Position numbers and translations under genes: made by a program
Shown here: positions 55,737 to 64,000 of the stretch, piece after piece
Numbering within the stretch: position 1 is the stretch's first letter
Layout: every line of letters starts with the position of its first letter
DNA from: Escallonia rubra
Lineage: Eukaryota > Streptophyta > Magnoliopsida > Escalloniales > Escalloniaceae
Assembly: GCA_033065855.1 (NCBI GenBank)
Contig: JAVXUO010002752.1
Location: 28,013-92,012, forward strand
Length of the DNA: 64,000 nt
Direction of reading: 5' to 3'
Notes under the pieces: generated by a model
Databases searched by the model: none
Seen by the model: the letters and a program-made list of their open reading frames with translations, nothing else
Told to the model about the DNA's origin: nothing

Positions 55737-58247
55737 TCATGCATAGTACTTCTTCAGATAGCGACCATTGACAGGGGCGGTAAGTTGCCCGTCGTCTGGA
55801 TTGAGCAAGAGGTACGAACCATTGTTCCTGGCAGTATGTATTTCGAATGGCCCCTCCCAGTTAGGTGTAAATTTAGGAGCTGACAAATTGGCCCGTACAT
55901 GCTTGGCGGCTTGGAGGACAAGGTCGCCTGCTGCGAAGGAGCGAGGTTTGACGGTCTTCCCGTAGGCTTTGACAAGCTTCTCATGATATGCTTTCATTCG
56001 TCGCATGGCAGTAGCTCTCTTTTCATCAAGGCTCTCAAGTGCCACCATTCTGGTTTCCTCTTCCCCGAGGCCACTGCTGAGGTATAGACGCGCCGAGGCG
56101 ACTGCGATTTCGGCCGGCACTACACATTCGTCCCCGTAGACGAGGGAGAAGGGTGTGGCCTTCGTAGCTGTGTGTCTGGAAGTTCTGTAGGCCCAGAGGG
56201 CATGACTTAGCTTTTCGGACCAAGAGTTGCTTGCGTCATGGACCATGCGCGACAAAACGCGCAACAGCGTTTTGTTAGAGGCTTCAGCCTGACCGTTGCC
56301 TTGTGGATAATAAGGAGTCGACGTGGCATGATTGATATCGTCTGCTTCCATAAGAGTCCGAACATCCCGATTGATGAATGGCGTGCCGTTGTCGGAGATA
56401 ATACATCGGGGGATGCCGAAGCGACATATGATGTGGTCACGTAAAAAGTTGGCGATGGCGCCCCCCGTGGCTCTTCGCAGAGGTATGGCTTCGACCCATT
56501 TTGTGAAACGTTCCGTTGCGACCATGATCCAAATGTGACCTTTTGACGGTGGATGTATGGGGCCGATAAGGTCGAGAGCCCAAGAGTGGAATGGCCAAGG
56601 GGCCGCAATCATACGTAGGTCGGATGCTGGCATGTGTATTCTATCTGCATGTCTCTGGCAGGGTTGACAGTGTCGTACATGGGAGATTGCGTCGTATTCC
56701 ATAGTCGGCCAGTAGTACCCCAGCCTGAGTAGTTCTGCATACAACTTCTGAGAGCCTTGATGTTCGCCACAAGCACCATTGTGCACTTCGTTGATCACCT
56801 CGACTGCTTGGGCACCCTGCAAGCATCGTAGGGTGCGTCCCGAAAATCCCTTGCGAAATAATTCGCCTTCCGTCTCGAAGTACTTGACCGACTTGCGTTT
56901 GATAGAGCGTGCCGAGCTGTGGTCAGAGGGTAGCAGTCCGTGGGACAGATATTGCAGGAAGGGCTGGCGCCAGTCACCCTCAATGTTGGCGACGAGAGCT
57001 TCCGTACGGTCTGGGGCATATAGGCATTCTGAGCAACCCTGTTGTACATCTGAAGCATCCTTGGCCATGGACGGCCAAAAGAGACCCATTCGCTGGAGAC
57101 GACGGTATAGTGGCGGTCCGTCGAGGCCGCAACACTTTTGATGCCCATATTGCAGTTTGTGCTTTGCTTCTGTCGGGGCCAAACATCGTGCCAGAGTGCC
57201 TCCGGGACATCGCTTGTACAGGATGTCTCCTAACATGAAGAATTCTGTAAGAGTGGAGATGGAAGCGAGTGATGGTGTTCTAAGCTGGTCGATGATCGGC
57301 TGCCTCCAATCATCGGTCGTAGCGTCCGTTGGTACCAAGTCCAACGTCGTGCACGGTGCCGCCCTTTTGATAATGGTTAGCACATGTTGTTCACCGTCAA
57401 TGTCTATTTTTGACGCGATCGTGGCTAAGCTGTCCGCATGTCGGTTGTGGCTTCTGCTGTGATGCTCGTATTGGACACGGCCAAGCTGCCCCTCCAAGTG
57501 TTGTACTAAGGTACGATAAGGTGCCAAGGCTGGTTCCCTGACTGCAAACTCCCCATCGGCCTGCTTCATGATTAGGTTCGAGTCTCCCTTTATATGCAAT
57601 GATTTAGCCCCCATGCTAACAGCTAGCATGAGGCCGATGACGAGGGCCTCGTACTCGGCTTCATTGTTAGATACCGGGAATGCAAGTTTGAAGGATAGGG
57701 ACGTGGTAACACCCTCTGGATTCCGTAGGACAATGCCGGCACCTCCTTGCCGGATGGGAGCTCCATTAGGGTCTTTGCTAGTGGCTGAGCCGTCGAACTC
57801 AAGTGTCCACAATTCATCAACATCAGAGGTCAGGGCCGTCTCTTCTCCAGGTAATTGATGTGAGGTTGGTTCACATTGTTGACGTGGGAAGAAGGCCAAG
57901 AGGTCTGCAAGTGCTTGGCTTCGCAAAGCCGTAGGATTCTTGATGGATAGGCCGAATTCGGCCAGCAGCAGTAACCAGCGAGTAAGTCGGCCAGACAGGG
58001 CGGGACGAGTGAGCATGTATCGTAATGGATCAGCCTTGGTGACGAGCATAATCTGGTGCGACAAGAAATAGTGTCTGAATTTCTGCGAGGCGTAGACCAA
58101 GGCGAAACAATGCTTCTCAAGCTCAGAATAATTGGCCTCGGGTCCTCTAATTGACCGACTGAGATAATAAACCGGACGTTCCACTCCGTCCACTTCTTGA
58201 GCGAGTAACGCCCCTATAGATCTGGGTGTGGAAGTTAGGTAAAGCAA
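55737..58247 (-). CDS. Tat-lineage pol, C-terminal part: RNase H, archaeal-type RNase H, integrase
   Basis: Minus strand, about 836 residues. Residues 1-110: gypsy RNase H (LYLTSTPRSIGALLAQ, YYLSRSIRGPEANYSELEKH). About 140-280: second RNase H (LWTLEFDGSATS.., NNEAEYEALVIGLMLAVSMG, KGDSNLIMKQ), diagnostic of the Tat lineage. About 480-760: integrase with zinc-binding HHCC (HNGACGEHQG..CQPCQRH), WALDLIGPIHPPSKGH, IISDNGTPF and GQAEASNKTL carrying D, D and E. It ends NGRYLKKYYA, as does the older Tat element. The product would process hybrid RNA and integrate cDNA. It belongs to an element that looks nearly whole. Confidence 0.9.
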   Translation of the reverse strand: MLYLTSTPRSIGALLAQEVDGVERPVYYLSRSIRGPEANYSELEKHCFALVYASQKFRHYFLSHQIMLVTKADPLRYMLTRPALSGRLTRWLLLLAEFGLSIKNPTALRSQALADLLAFFPRQQCEPTSHQLPGEETALTSDVDELWTLEFDGSATSKDPNGAPIRQGGAGIVLRNPEGVTTSLSFKLAFPVSNNEAEYEALVIGLMLAVSMGAKSLHIKGDSNLIMKQADGEFAVREPALAPYRTLVQHLEGQLGRVQYEHHSRSHNRHADSLATIASKIDIDGEQHVLTIIKRAAPCTTLDLVPTDATTDDWRQPIIDQLRTPSLASISTLTEFFMLGDILYKRCPGGTLARCLAPTEAKHKLQYGHQKCCGLDGPPLYRRLQRMGLFWPSMAKDASDVQQGCSECLYAPDRTEALVANIEGDWRQPFLQYLSHGLLPSDHSSARSIKRKSVKYFETEGELFRKGFSGRTLRCLQGAQAVEVINEVHNGACGEHQGSQKLYAELLRLGYYWPTMEYDAISHVRHCQPCQRHADRIHMPASDLRMIAAPWPFHSWALDLIGPIHPPSKGHIWIMVATERFTKWVEAIPLRRATGGAIANFLRDHIICRFGIPRCIISDNGTPFINRDVRTLMEADDINHATSTPYYPQGNGQAEASNKTLLRVLSRMVHDASNSWSEKLSHALWAYRTSRHTATKATPFSLVYGDECVVPAEIAVASARLYLSSGLGEEETRMVALESLDEKRATAMRRMKAYHEKLVKAYGKTVKPRSFAAGDLVLQAAKHVRANLSAPKFTPNWEGPFEIHTARNNGSYLLLNPDDGQLTAPVNGRYLKKYYA

Positions 58248-58259
58248 GAGTGGTAGGCC

Positions 58260-59225
58260 TCATTGCGGAACGGCCATGGTCTGCGGTGACATGAGGACCG
58301 CCTTGATTTGTTCGAATGCTTGTTCTTGGGGCGCACCCCAACTCCACGGTGCGCTCTTGCGCGTCAAGTGCTGGAAGGGCGCGATGAGTTCGGCCAAGGC
58401 AGGGATAAATCTGCGGAGATAAGAAACCTTGCCAAGGAAACTTTTTAACTGCTTGGTGTTCCTGGGCGGTGGCATCTCTCGGATAGAGGCGGCCTTGGAG
58501 GGGTCAACGTCGATACCCTGTCGACTGACCAGGAAGCCGAGGAATTTGCCAGAGGAGACTCCAAAGGCACACTTGAGCGGGTTCATCCGCATGTTGTATT
58601 GACGGCATCGGTCAAAGACTGCCCGAAGGTCCGCAAGATGGTCACTTTCCTTCTTAGACTTGATAATGAGGTCGTCAACATAGTCTTCCACTGTACGGTG
58701 TATCATATCGTGAAAGATGGCTGTCATGGCTCTCTGATAGGTGGCACCCGCGTTTTTGAGACCAAAAGGCATGACCTTCCAACAAAAGTTACCCATCGGG
58801 GTCCGCAAAGGGGTCTTGGCAGAGTTATCTGGGTTCATTCGAATCTGGTTGTAGCCGGCGAAGCCGTCCATGAAGGATAGGGTCTCGTGTCCGGCGGCAG
58901 CCTCCGTGAGCATATCAATATTGGGCAGTGGGAACTCGTCTTTAGGGCATGCCTTATTCAAATCGCGGAAGTCAATACAAATGCGAACTTGTCCATTTTT
59001 CTTTTGCACAGGAACAACATTGGCCAACCAGATAGGATGAGTGATGGGTTCGATAAAGCCAGCCTGCAGAAGTCGTTCGATCTCTTGCTTGATTTTTATT
59101 TCAAGTTCGGGGCGAAATGATCGCGTATGCTGTCGAACTGGGCTGAACCCGTTGGTGATGTTGAGATGGTGTGTTACCAAGGCAGGGTCTAATCCGGGCA
59201 TTTCATTGTAACTCCATGCCAACAC
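58260..59225 (-). CDS. Tat-lineage reverse transcriptase
   Basis: Minus strand, about 320 residues. Order of blocks: TRSFRPELEIKIKQEIERLL, then VRICIDFRDLNKACPKDEFP, FMDGFAGYNQIRM, WKVMPFGLKNAGATYQRAM, and catalytic YVDD at 58671-58682 followed by LIIKSKKESDHL; thumb region PPPRNTKQLKSFLGKVSYLR. RT copies element RNA into DNA inside the particle. It lies directly before the RNase H-integrase part and after the protease region. Confidence 0.92.
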   Translation of the reverse strand: MLAWSYNEMPGLDPALVTHHLNITNGFSPVRQHTRSFRPELEIKIKQEIERLLQAGFIEPITHPIWLANVVPVQKKNGQVRICIDFRDLNKACPKDEFPLPNIDMLTEAAAGHETLSFMDGFAGYNQIRMNPDNSAKTPLRTPMGNFCWKVMPFGLKNAGATYQRAMTAIFHDMIHRTVEDYVDDLIIKSKKESDHLADLRAVFDRCRQYNMRMNPLKCAFGVSSGKFLGFLVSRQGIDVDPSKAASIREMPPPRNTKQLKSFLGKVSYLRRFIPALAELIAPFQHLTRKSAPWSWGAPQEQAFEQIKAVLMSPQTMAVPQ

Positions 59226-59501
59226 GTCGCGATATTCGCGGAGGAGGGTAACCAGTTCCTCTCTTCGGCCTGGGGCGAGTTTCGTGCCAATGTAGGTCAG
59301 TCGAGGTCTCTCGCCCGAATCAGCCAGGTTAATTTCTTCAAGATCTTCGGCCTGCGGTCGCGGGCCGTCTTCATAGCAGGGGGGTGCAGCGCCCGGGGTA
59401 AGCTCGTGATCTGGCGGACAATGTTCGGCCGTGCAACACCATTCTGTCTCCGTCGGTGGGCAGTGGTCGAGGCAGTCGGGTCGCGGCCCCCCCGGACACC
59501 G

Positions 59502-60323
59502 TCATAACTGGTAGATGACCCTTCCGTCCTGGATGACGTGCTGGAAGGTGGTCTCAAACTTGGGCTTTTTGGGCTTGGGGGATGAAGGCGGGGAAATGAT
59601 AGGGGCATCAGATGGTGATGTGGAGGTTGATGCCTTGCTCTTGCTGTTTTTCTTGGACTTGGACTTGGATTTGGGTGGCTTGTTCCCACACAGCTCATCC
59701 CAATCTGGCAGCTTGGTGGAGTGGATGTGAGTGGCATTCTCATTATCTGCAGCAAGTTCGGTGAAGAAGGAGGCCTCGGCAAAATAAGACTCGGCGCACT
59801 CGAAAGGGGCCTTGGTTGCGGGGATGGTTACTGCTACCTCATGTCCCGCAGGACCGGCCACCAGTTTCACACACTGGTGGTACGTCGAGGGAACAGCCTT
59901 GTTGACATGGATCCAAGGTCGCCCAAGTAGGAGGTGGAAAGAAGACTCGCTATCTATCACATGGAAAGTGGTGTCACGCCGGACAGTTCCGACCATTAGG
60001 TCGACAGTGATGTGGCCGAGAGTGGACTGGGGGCCCTGCCCAAAGCCAGTGATTTTGATGGGGTCCCGAATGATCTTTCTTGGCGGTATACCGGCCCGCT
60101 GCAAAGTAATGAGGGGGATGATGTTGATTGAGGCGCCGCAATCTACCAAGGCGCGGCGGAAGCCGGTGCCGTTGACAGTGCATTCAAGGTATAGTGGCCG
60201 GTTATGGTGCTCAACGGTAGGTGAGTCCTCATCTGAAAATATAAATGCGGTGGAAGGGACATGTCTGAGCTCAGCCTGGGCGGTGAAGCACTCGGGTCCG
60301 AGGCCGGTGGTGACCTCGATCAA
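59502..60323 (-). CDS. Tat-lineage retropepsin region
   Basis: Minus strand, about 273 residues. The block RRALVDCGASINIIPLITLQ holds the catalytic Asp in D-C-G-A-S (instead of the common DSGA), followed by ITGFGQGPQSTLGHITVDLM and the C-terminal SSFHLLLGRPWIHVNKAVPS. The C-terminal 60 residues are Lys/Ser/Pro-rich linker. It would cut the gag-pol polyprotein. 59226-59501 continues as poorly conserved linker toward RT. Confidence 0.85.
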   Translation of the reverse strand: MIEVTTGLGPECFTAQAELRHVPSTAFIFSDEDSPTVEHHNRPLYLECTVNGTGFRRALVDCGASINIIPLITLQRAGIPPRKIIRDPIKITGFGQGPQSTLGHITVDLMVGTVRRDTTFHVIDSESSFHLLLGRPWIHVNKAVPSTYHQCVKLVAGPAGHEVAVTIPATKAPFECAESYFAEASFFTELAADNENATHIHSTKLPDWDELCGNKPPKSKSKSKKNSKSKASTSTSPSDAPIISPPSSPKPKKPKFETTFQHVIQDGRVIYQL

Positions 60324-62241
60324 GCAATTGAGAGATAGGTCCGCGCCGCGGGTGAAAACCCCATTTCATCGAAGAAGCCTTTGATCTTCGTCATTTGGCC
60401 AGCCGAGGACACTGGCTGGGGGGTAGGAGGTATGTGTGCTGTGATCAAAGGCGAGACTTCCATAGAAGCTTCGGGGGCGAGCGGCTCGACGTGGTCGGTG
60501 GTAACCATGAGCACCTGGTGCTCGCGGTTGTCGTTGCCATGGTTTGGGTATGGTTCTTTCCTCACATCATTGTTCTTCCGCAGTTGTAGCTCGCCTGACG
60601 CGACTTTTCTTGCAAAGATGGCCCGCAACGCATTGCAATTCTTGAGAGGATGACCGAGGGCCTGGTGGAAGGGACAGTAGTTGGGCCTGGTTCTTTCCTC
60701 GTCCGTGATGGGGACCCGCACAGGTGGTAAGTGGAAGTTGTTGTCGTTGACAACCCATTCTGTCAATAGATCATTCACCGTATTTAAATCGCACGGAAAG
60801 GCAGGTGGAGTCTCCTGTTGTCGCCGCTTGTCTGGTTGTTGGTCCCTGTCCGGGAGCTGGCGTTTAAAGCCAGTGTAATTACTGATGTTGTTGTTGTTAC
60901 TGTTGTTGCTGCCGGTGCTGGTGCCGCCGCGCTGGGTACCGGGTGGGGCTGCTGAGGCTACCAGTGCATTCTGTGGCCGAGGCCTCCACGGCTTGACAGG
61001 CCCGACCGTCTCGTAAGTACGTCTTGGCGTCTCTTTGAGATGTCCCCATGATCTCAATTGTAAGTTCTCGAGGTGCACCCGGTACACGTTGTTCATATTC
61101 TTGATGCATATGGGTACCAGCGTCTCATCCTTACTGAAATCCGTGCACTCGAGGCACTTAAGATGAAAGCGATGTACATATTTGGTCAAGTCTTCGCCGG
61201 GGGCTTGGCGAATGCCGGCGATGTCCACTACGGTGACACGCTCAGCTTCGTAGTGGAATTTGTCCATGAAGAGTTGGACCATTTCATGCCATGAATGGAC
61301 TGTCCCCGCAGGGATCTGGTGGTACCAAGTGTAGGCCAAGCCTGTAAGGGACTTGTGGAATTCTCTCAACTTCAAGCTGTCTCCCGGTCCATACTGCTCT
61401 AATGAGCCTGCAAATCTCGTCAAATGCTCACGGGCGTTGCCCTCGCGCCCGTTGAAGAGCACAAAGACTGGTTGTTTATACTTGAACGGATAGGGAGTGA
61501 TGGCTATCTCGTCAGCATATGGCGCGTGGCTTGTCAATCGACTCGATGAGTCGGGTGCGGACTGCTGTGACAGCCGGCGAAGAAGCGCGTCAAAGTCAGC
61601 CTTTGAAACATCGTGGGGAGGTGGCTCGTCCTGGCTGATCCAAGTTTGGTGGCCGGCCGTTGCTGCGCGAGCCCCGGAGTCCCCGGATGGTATAACTTGA
61701 CGGGCTGGAGCGACTGAAGGGCGATACATGGCGGGTGCTGATGCGGGCAGGTGGAGGGTGGCATGGGCGGTCGGACGAGACATATCCACCACTTGGCCTG
61801 TCATTTGGTGCTGCTCCATCAAGTAGGGGTTAGGCTTCATCTCATTGGACGCGTAAGCCTCAGAAGAGCTTCTGGCTGGAAGTTGTTGAGGCGCCATAGT
61901 AGAGAGACTTGTTGTACTAATGGCCCAAGATCTGGCTGCTGCCTGCGTGGGGGCAGCACGGGACGGGGCGCGTCGGCCACGGGAGGCGAAGATGTCGCGA
62001 GTCCTATCGCCAGGGGCCTGGAGGGTTGAGGTGGCAGTGGTCGTGACACCGGCGCCTGGGTAGCGTCAGGGGACGGCTCAGGTCCTGTAGGCTGGACCGG
62101 CAGCATAATCTGTTGCGAGGCCATCGCTTGTATGGATTTTTGCATTTCCAATATGGCGGCCATGAGTGAAGCTTGAGAATCTTGTATGCTGGCTATGGTG
62201 GGGGTGAACTGTTGGATGGCCGCGTTGACTGCCACTTGCAC
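60320..62241 (-). CDS. Tat-lineage gag
   Basis: Minus strand. The N-terminal part (62241-61840) has a short helix-rich segment (SIQDSQASLMAAILEMQKSI) and a Pro-rich linker. The capsid domain lies near 61490-61060 (REHLTRFAGSLEQYGPGDSL, LTGLAYTWYHQIPAGTVHSW, FMDKFHYEAERVTVVDIAGI). A Tat-type knuckle CPFHQALGHPLKNC is near 60660-60620. Polar, Gln/Asn-rich text lies between. Gag packages element RNA. Part of a nearly whole element with few breaks. Confidence 0.82.
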
Positions 62242-62408
62242 GTCAGGTGTGGGAGGGTCTTGGGGCGCACAGCGCGAGTCCCTTCTTCGTCGTCAGCGTG
62301 ATGTCCCTCGCGGCGGGTGGGGCTGCGGCCCTGGCTGGTTGCCCCGGTAACTTTCCGTTGTACATGCATGGTTGCTAGGATGTGGCAGACTGCAACACGA
62401 TGTTCACC

Positions 62409-62426
62409 TCCCCAGCGGAGTCGCCA
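62409..62426 (-). promoter_or_regulatory. Primer binding site, tRNA-Arg type
   Basis: Minus strand TGGCGACTCCGCTGGGGA, two bases from the LTR edge at 62429. Identical over 18 bases to the primer site of the older Tat element (7174-7191). It shows the element runs right to left and that the right LTR is the 5' one. Confidence 0.9.
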
Positions 62427-62768
62427 AATGTTGATGCCGAAAGAGGGTCCTTTGCCACGTCGAGGTGCCACAAGGGATGCAGTCTGAGTTGGCTTCCAAG
62501 TAGGCAGAGTGGGAGACAGCAGGGATGACGTAAGGGCTGAGAGCAAGGCTCCTCAGGCAGGTCACGAGGGCTGGCAGTGTCGCGCAGGCAGGGTGACGAC
62601 GAACAGGGTCAGCAGTCGACAGTCTGTGTCAAGAGTGCAACGCCGAGAGCTCGAAGTCGTAAGCTCAAGTGTCTTTCTCTCACTAGAAATCCAGAGAGAA
62701 TAGGTTTTAGAGAGAGAAAGTAAAAATGGCAAATGAGGCAGCCGTCCTTGAATAAGCTCCAGAATCCA

Positions 62769-62778
62769 CTATATATAG
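62769..62778 (-). promoter_or_regulatory. LTR TATA box (5' LTR, the active copy)
   Basis: CTATATATAG, as in the 3' LTR. From here the genomic RNA would start about 30 bp to the left, giving an R-U5 of about 310 bp before the primer site. Confidence 0.6.
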
Positions 62779-63540
62779 GCACAAATATGCGCGTGTCATC
62801 AGCTGACACGTGTCGTCCTGTGGGAGTGACACGTCGCCGTATAGGGTCCCGCAGTCTTGATTGTCCGTCGAATTGCCGGTCCCCGTGTTCGTGTCGTCCT
62901 GCCCTTGCAGCGTCCCTCTGCCTGTCTGAGGAGACTGACCACACTGCGGTAGCATGGTCAGAGTAGCCCGTTGCCCCAGCCTCCAGTCCAAGCCCTTACT
63001 GAATCCCACGGGATGCGTCAAGAGACGCGCCGAGATCCTGACAGCGGTGAGGGTTGCCCCTGCAGCCAACTGCCAGGCGTGCTGGACACGATGCCCTCCG
63101 AAGACCTGCTCCCGTCCCGGAGTGGCTCGCGGTTCATTGCCCTGACGGTGTCGATGATTGATGGAAACATCAGCGTACATGCTCATAACTCGATACTTAG
63201 AGTCCGTGGCGGTGGGTCCTCGTGCTGGGGCACTACGAGCGGAGCCCCCAGAAGCTCGTCGGGTGATTGTGCCGGCGATGGCCTTAGGGTCGTGAGCTCA
63301 TTCCTGTTGCGAAGGCCGGAGCCTCCGGTTGATTGTGTCTGCGAGGGCCGGAGCCCGTCGATTGATTGTGCTGGCGAAGGCCGGAGCCTCCGATTGATTG
63401 TGCGTGCGAGGGCCGGAGCCCCCGGCTGATTGTGTTGGCGATAATGGGCGTCGCGCATCTACTAGCGATGAGTGAGCGTTGCTGAATGAGTTGAGTGGGG
63501 TGATGGCAGTGGAGTGGCCCCCTCCCCCGCAAGGACAAAG

Positions 63541-63755
63541 GTGGCCGACCCCCTTACCAGAGGGGTGGCCGACCCCCTCAGCAAAGGGGTGGCCGACCCC
63601 CTCACCAAAGGGGTGGCCGACCCCCTCACCAAAGGGGTGGCCGACCCCCTCAGCAATGGGGTGGCCGACCCCCTCAGCAATGGGGTGGCCGACTCCCTAG
63701 CAAAAGGGATGGCCGACCCCCTTCTCAGGGGTGTGGCCGACCCCTCGGGGGGGAG
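63541..63755 (-). repeat. 24-bp minisatellite in the 5' LTR, nine units
   Basis: Same unit as at 49761-49975 and the same copy number, but variant units occur in a different order and one late unit (GACTCCCTAGCAAAAGGGAT) is unique to this LTR. Confidence 0.85.
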
Positions 63756-64000
63756 TGTACCTTCGATCGTCGTCTGAGTGCTTGCGGCGCGGAGCGCTTT
63801 GACCGAGCGATGATGATGTTTAAGTATCGGAGCGTTTTCACTGAGGAATGATGTTGAGCAAGTTCGACTACCGAGCGTGTGACGTGCCGTGCCACTGGAG
63901 CCTTTTAGCGGGCCCTGGGGTGCGGTCCGCGGGTGACGTGTCGTGTCACTGGGGTCTCTTAGCGGGCCCCGAGATACGGTCTGGATAGGTTGTGAACAAC

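Larger units (their letters stand above)
48647..64000 (-). mobile_element. Young, nearly whole Tat-lineage retrotransposon, minus strand, runs off the window
   Basis: GC-rich element set in AT-rich DNA. The 3' LTR is 48647-51029, the 5' LTR starts at 62429 and is cut by the window end. Order on the minus strand: primer site, gag, protease, RT, RNase H, archaeal-type RNase H, integrase; then an antisense three-exon PMD gene and the 3' LTR. By a hand count of about 20 differences over 1.1 kb the LTRs are about 98% identical, i.e. around a million years old or less at commonly used plant rates. The coding part has only a few breaks. Expected full length is about 16 kb. The base context before it (ACTTC, 48642-48646) should be duplicated beyond the right end. 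Confidence 0.88.
62429..64000 (-). repeat. 5' LTR of the young Tat element, cut by the window end
   Basis: Partner of 48647-51029; the visible 1572 bp correspond to 48647-50220. It contains the TATA box (62769-62778), the 32-bp repeats and the 24-bp minisatellite. About 0.8 kb more is expected beyond the window. Confidence 0.9.

Overview
This window is plant nuclear DNA made almost entirely of nested transposable elements. I found no convincing single-copy host gene, no tRNA or rRNA gene, and nothing bacterial. The evidence is chromovirus (Tekay/Del) and Tat-lineage Ty3/gypsy retrotransposons with plant-type primer sites, a Ty1/copia remnant, a Stowaway MITE, a non-autonomous hAT element and several plant mobile domain (PMD) genes, a family expanded in flowering plants. 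The host is a flowering plant, probably a eudicot; I cannot name the species. One N (30810) suggests a draft assembly.

Layout. 1-3869: old Tekay/Del element on the minus strand, with an LTR of its own family (516-1927) inside it. Its right-hand LTR starts at 3870 and is split by a 20.4 kb Tat-lineage element (5560-25998, plus strand, TSD ATTTG/GTTTG); the LTR resumes at 25999-26828. The Tat element carries a Stowaway MITE in its 5' LTR (5636-6006), a gag-pol fossil (8.4-14.7 kb), two antisense gene fossils (15.06-23.23 kb) interrupted by a 3.5 kb solo LTR (15839-19315, perfect TTGTT duplication), and a tandem-repeat 3' region (24.04-24.47 kb). 26.8-27.5 kb: end of a Ty1/copia element. 27.65-28.85 kb: spliced-type PMD gene fossil. 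29.03-39.70 kb: second, old Tekay/Del element on the plus strand with a hAT element (35708-36739, perfect 8-bp duplication) in its 3' LTR. 40.7-46.0 kb: more PMD-type fossils, some mutually inverted. 46040-48646: another Tekay LTR, broken by the youngest insertion.

48647-64000 is a GC-rich, young, nearly whole Tat-lineage element on the minus strand whose 5' LTR runs off the window. Its two LTRs are about 98% identical by eye. It has the usual gag, protease, RT, RNase H, second (archaeal-type) RNase H and integrase on the minus strand. On the opposite strand, between pol and the 3' LTR, lies an apparently intact three-exon PMD gene (51163-55300) with its own TATA box just inside the LTR and a long C-terminal coiled coil.

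How it fits together: at least four separate PMD-type gene copies occur here; those whose host element can be read lie antisense and downstream of pol in Tat elements. The intact copy and the fossil at 27.65-28.85 kb appear to share an intron position. Extra antisense ORFs are known in Tat-lineage elements, and cellular PMD proteins (MAIN/MAIL1 type) are known to act in silencing of transposable elements. A retroelement carrying a spliced PMD gene under its own promoter is therefore the most interesting candidate system here; its function is inference.
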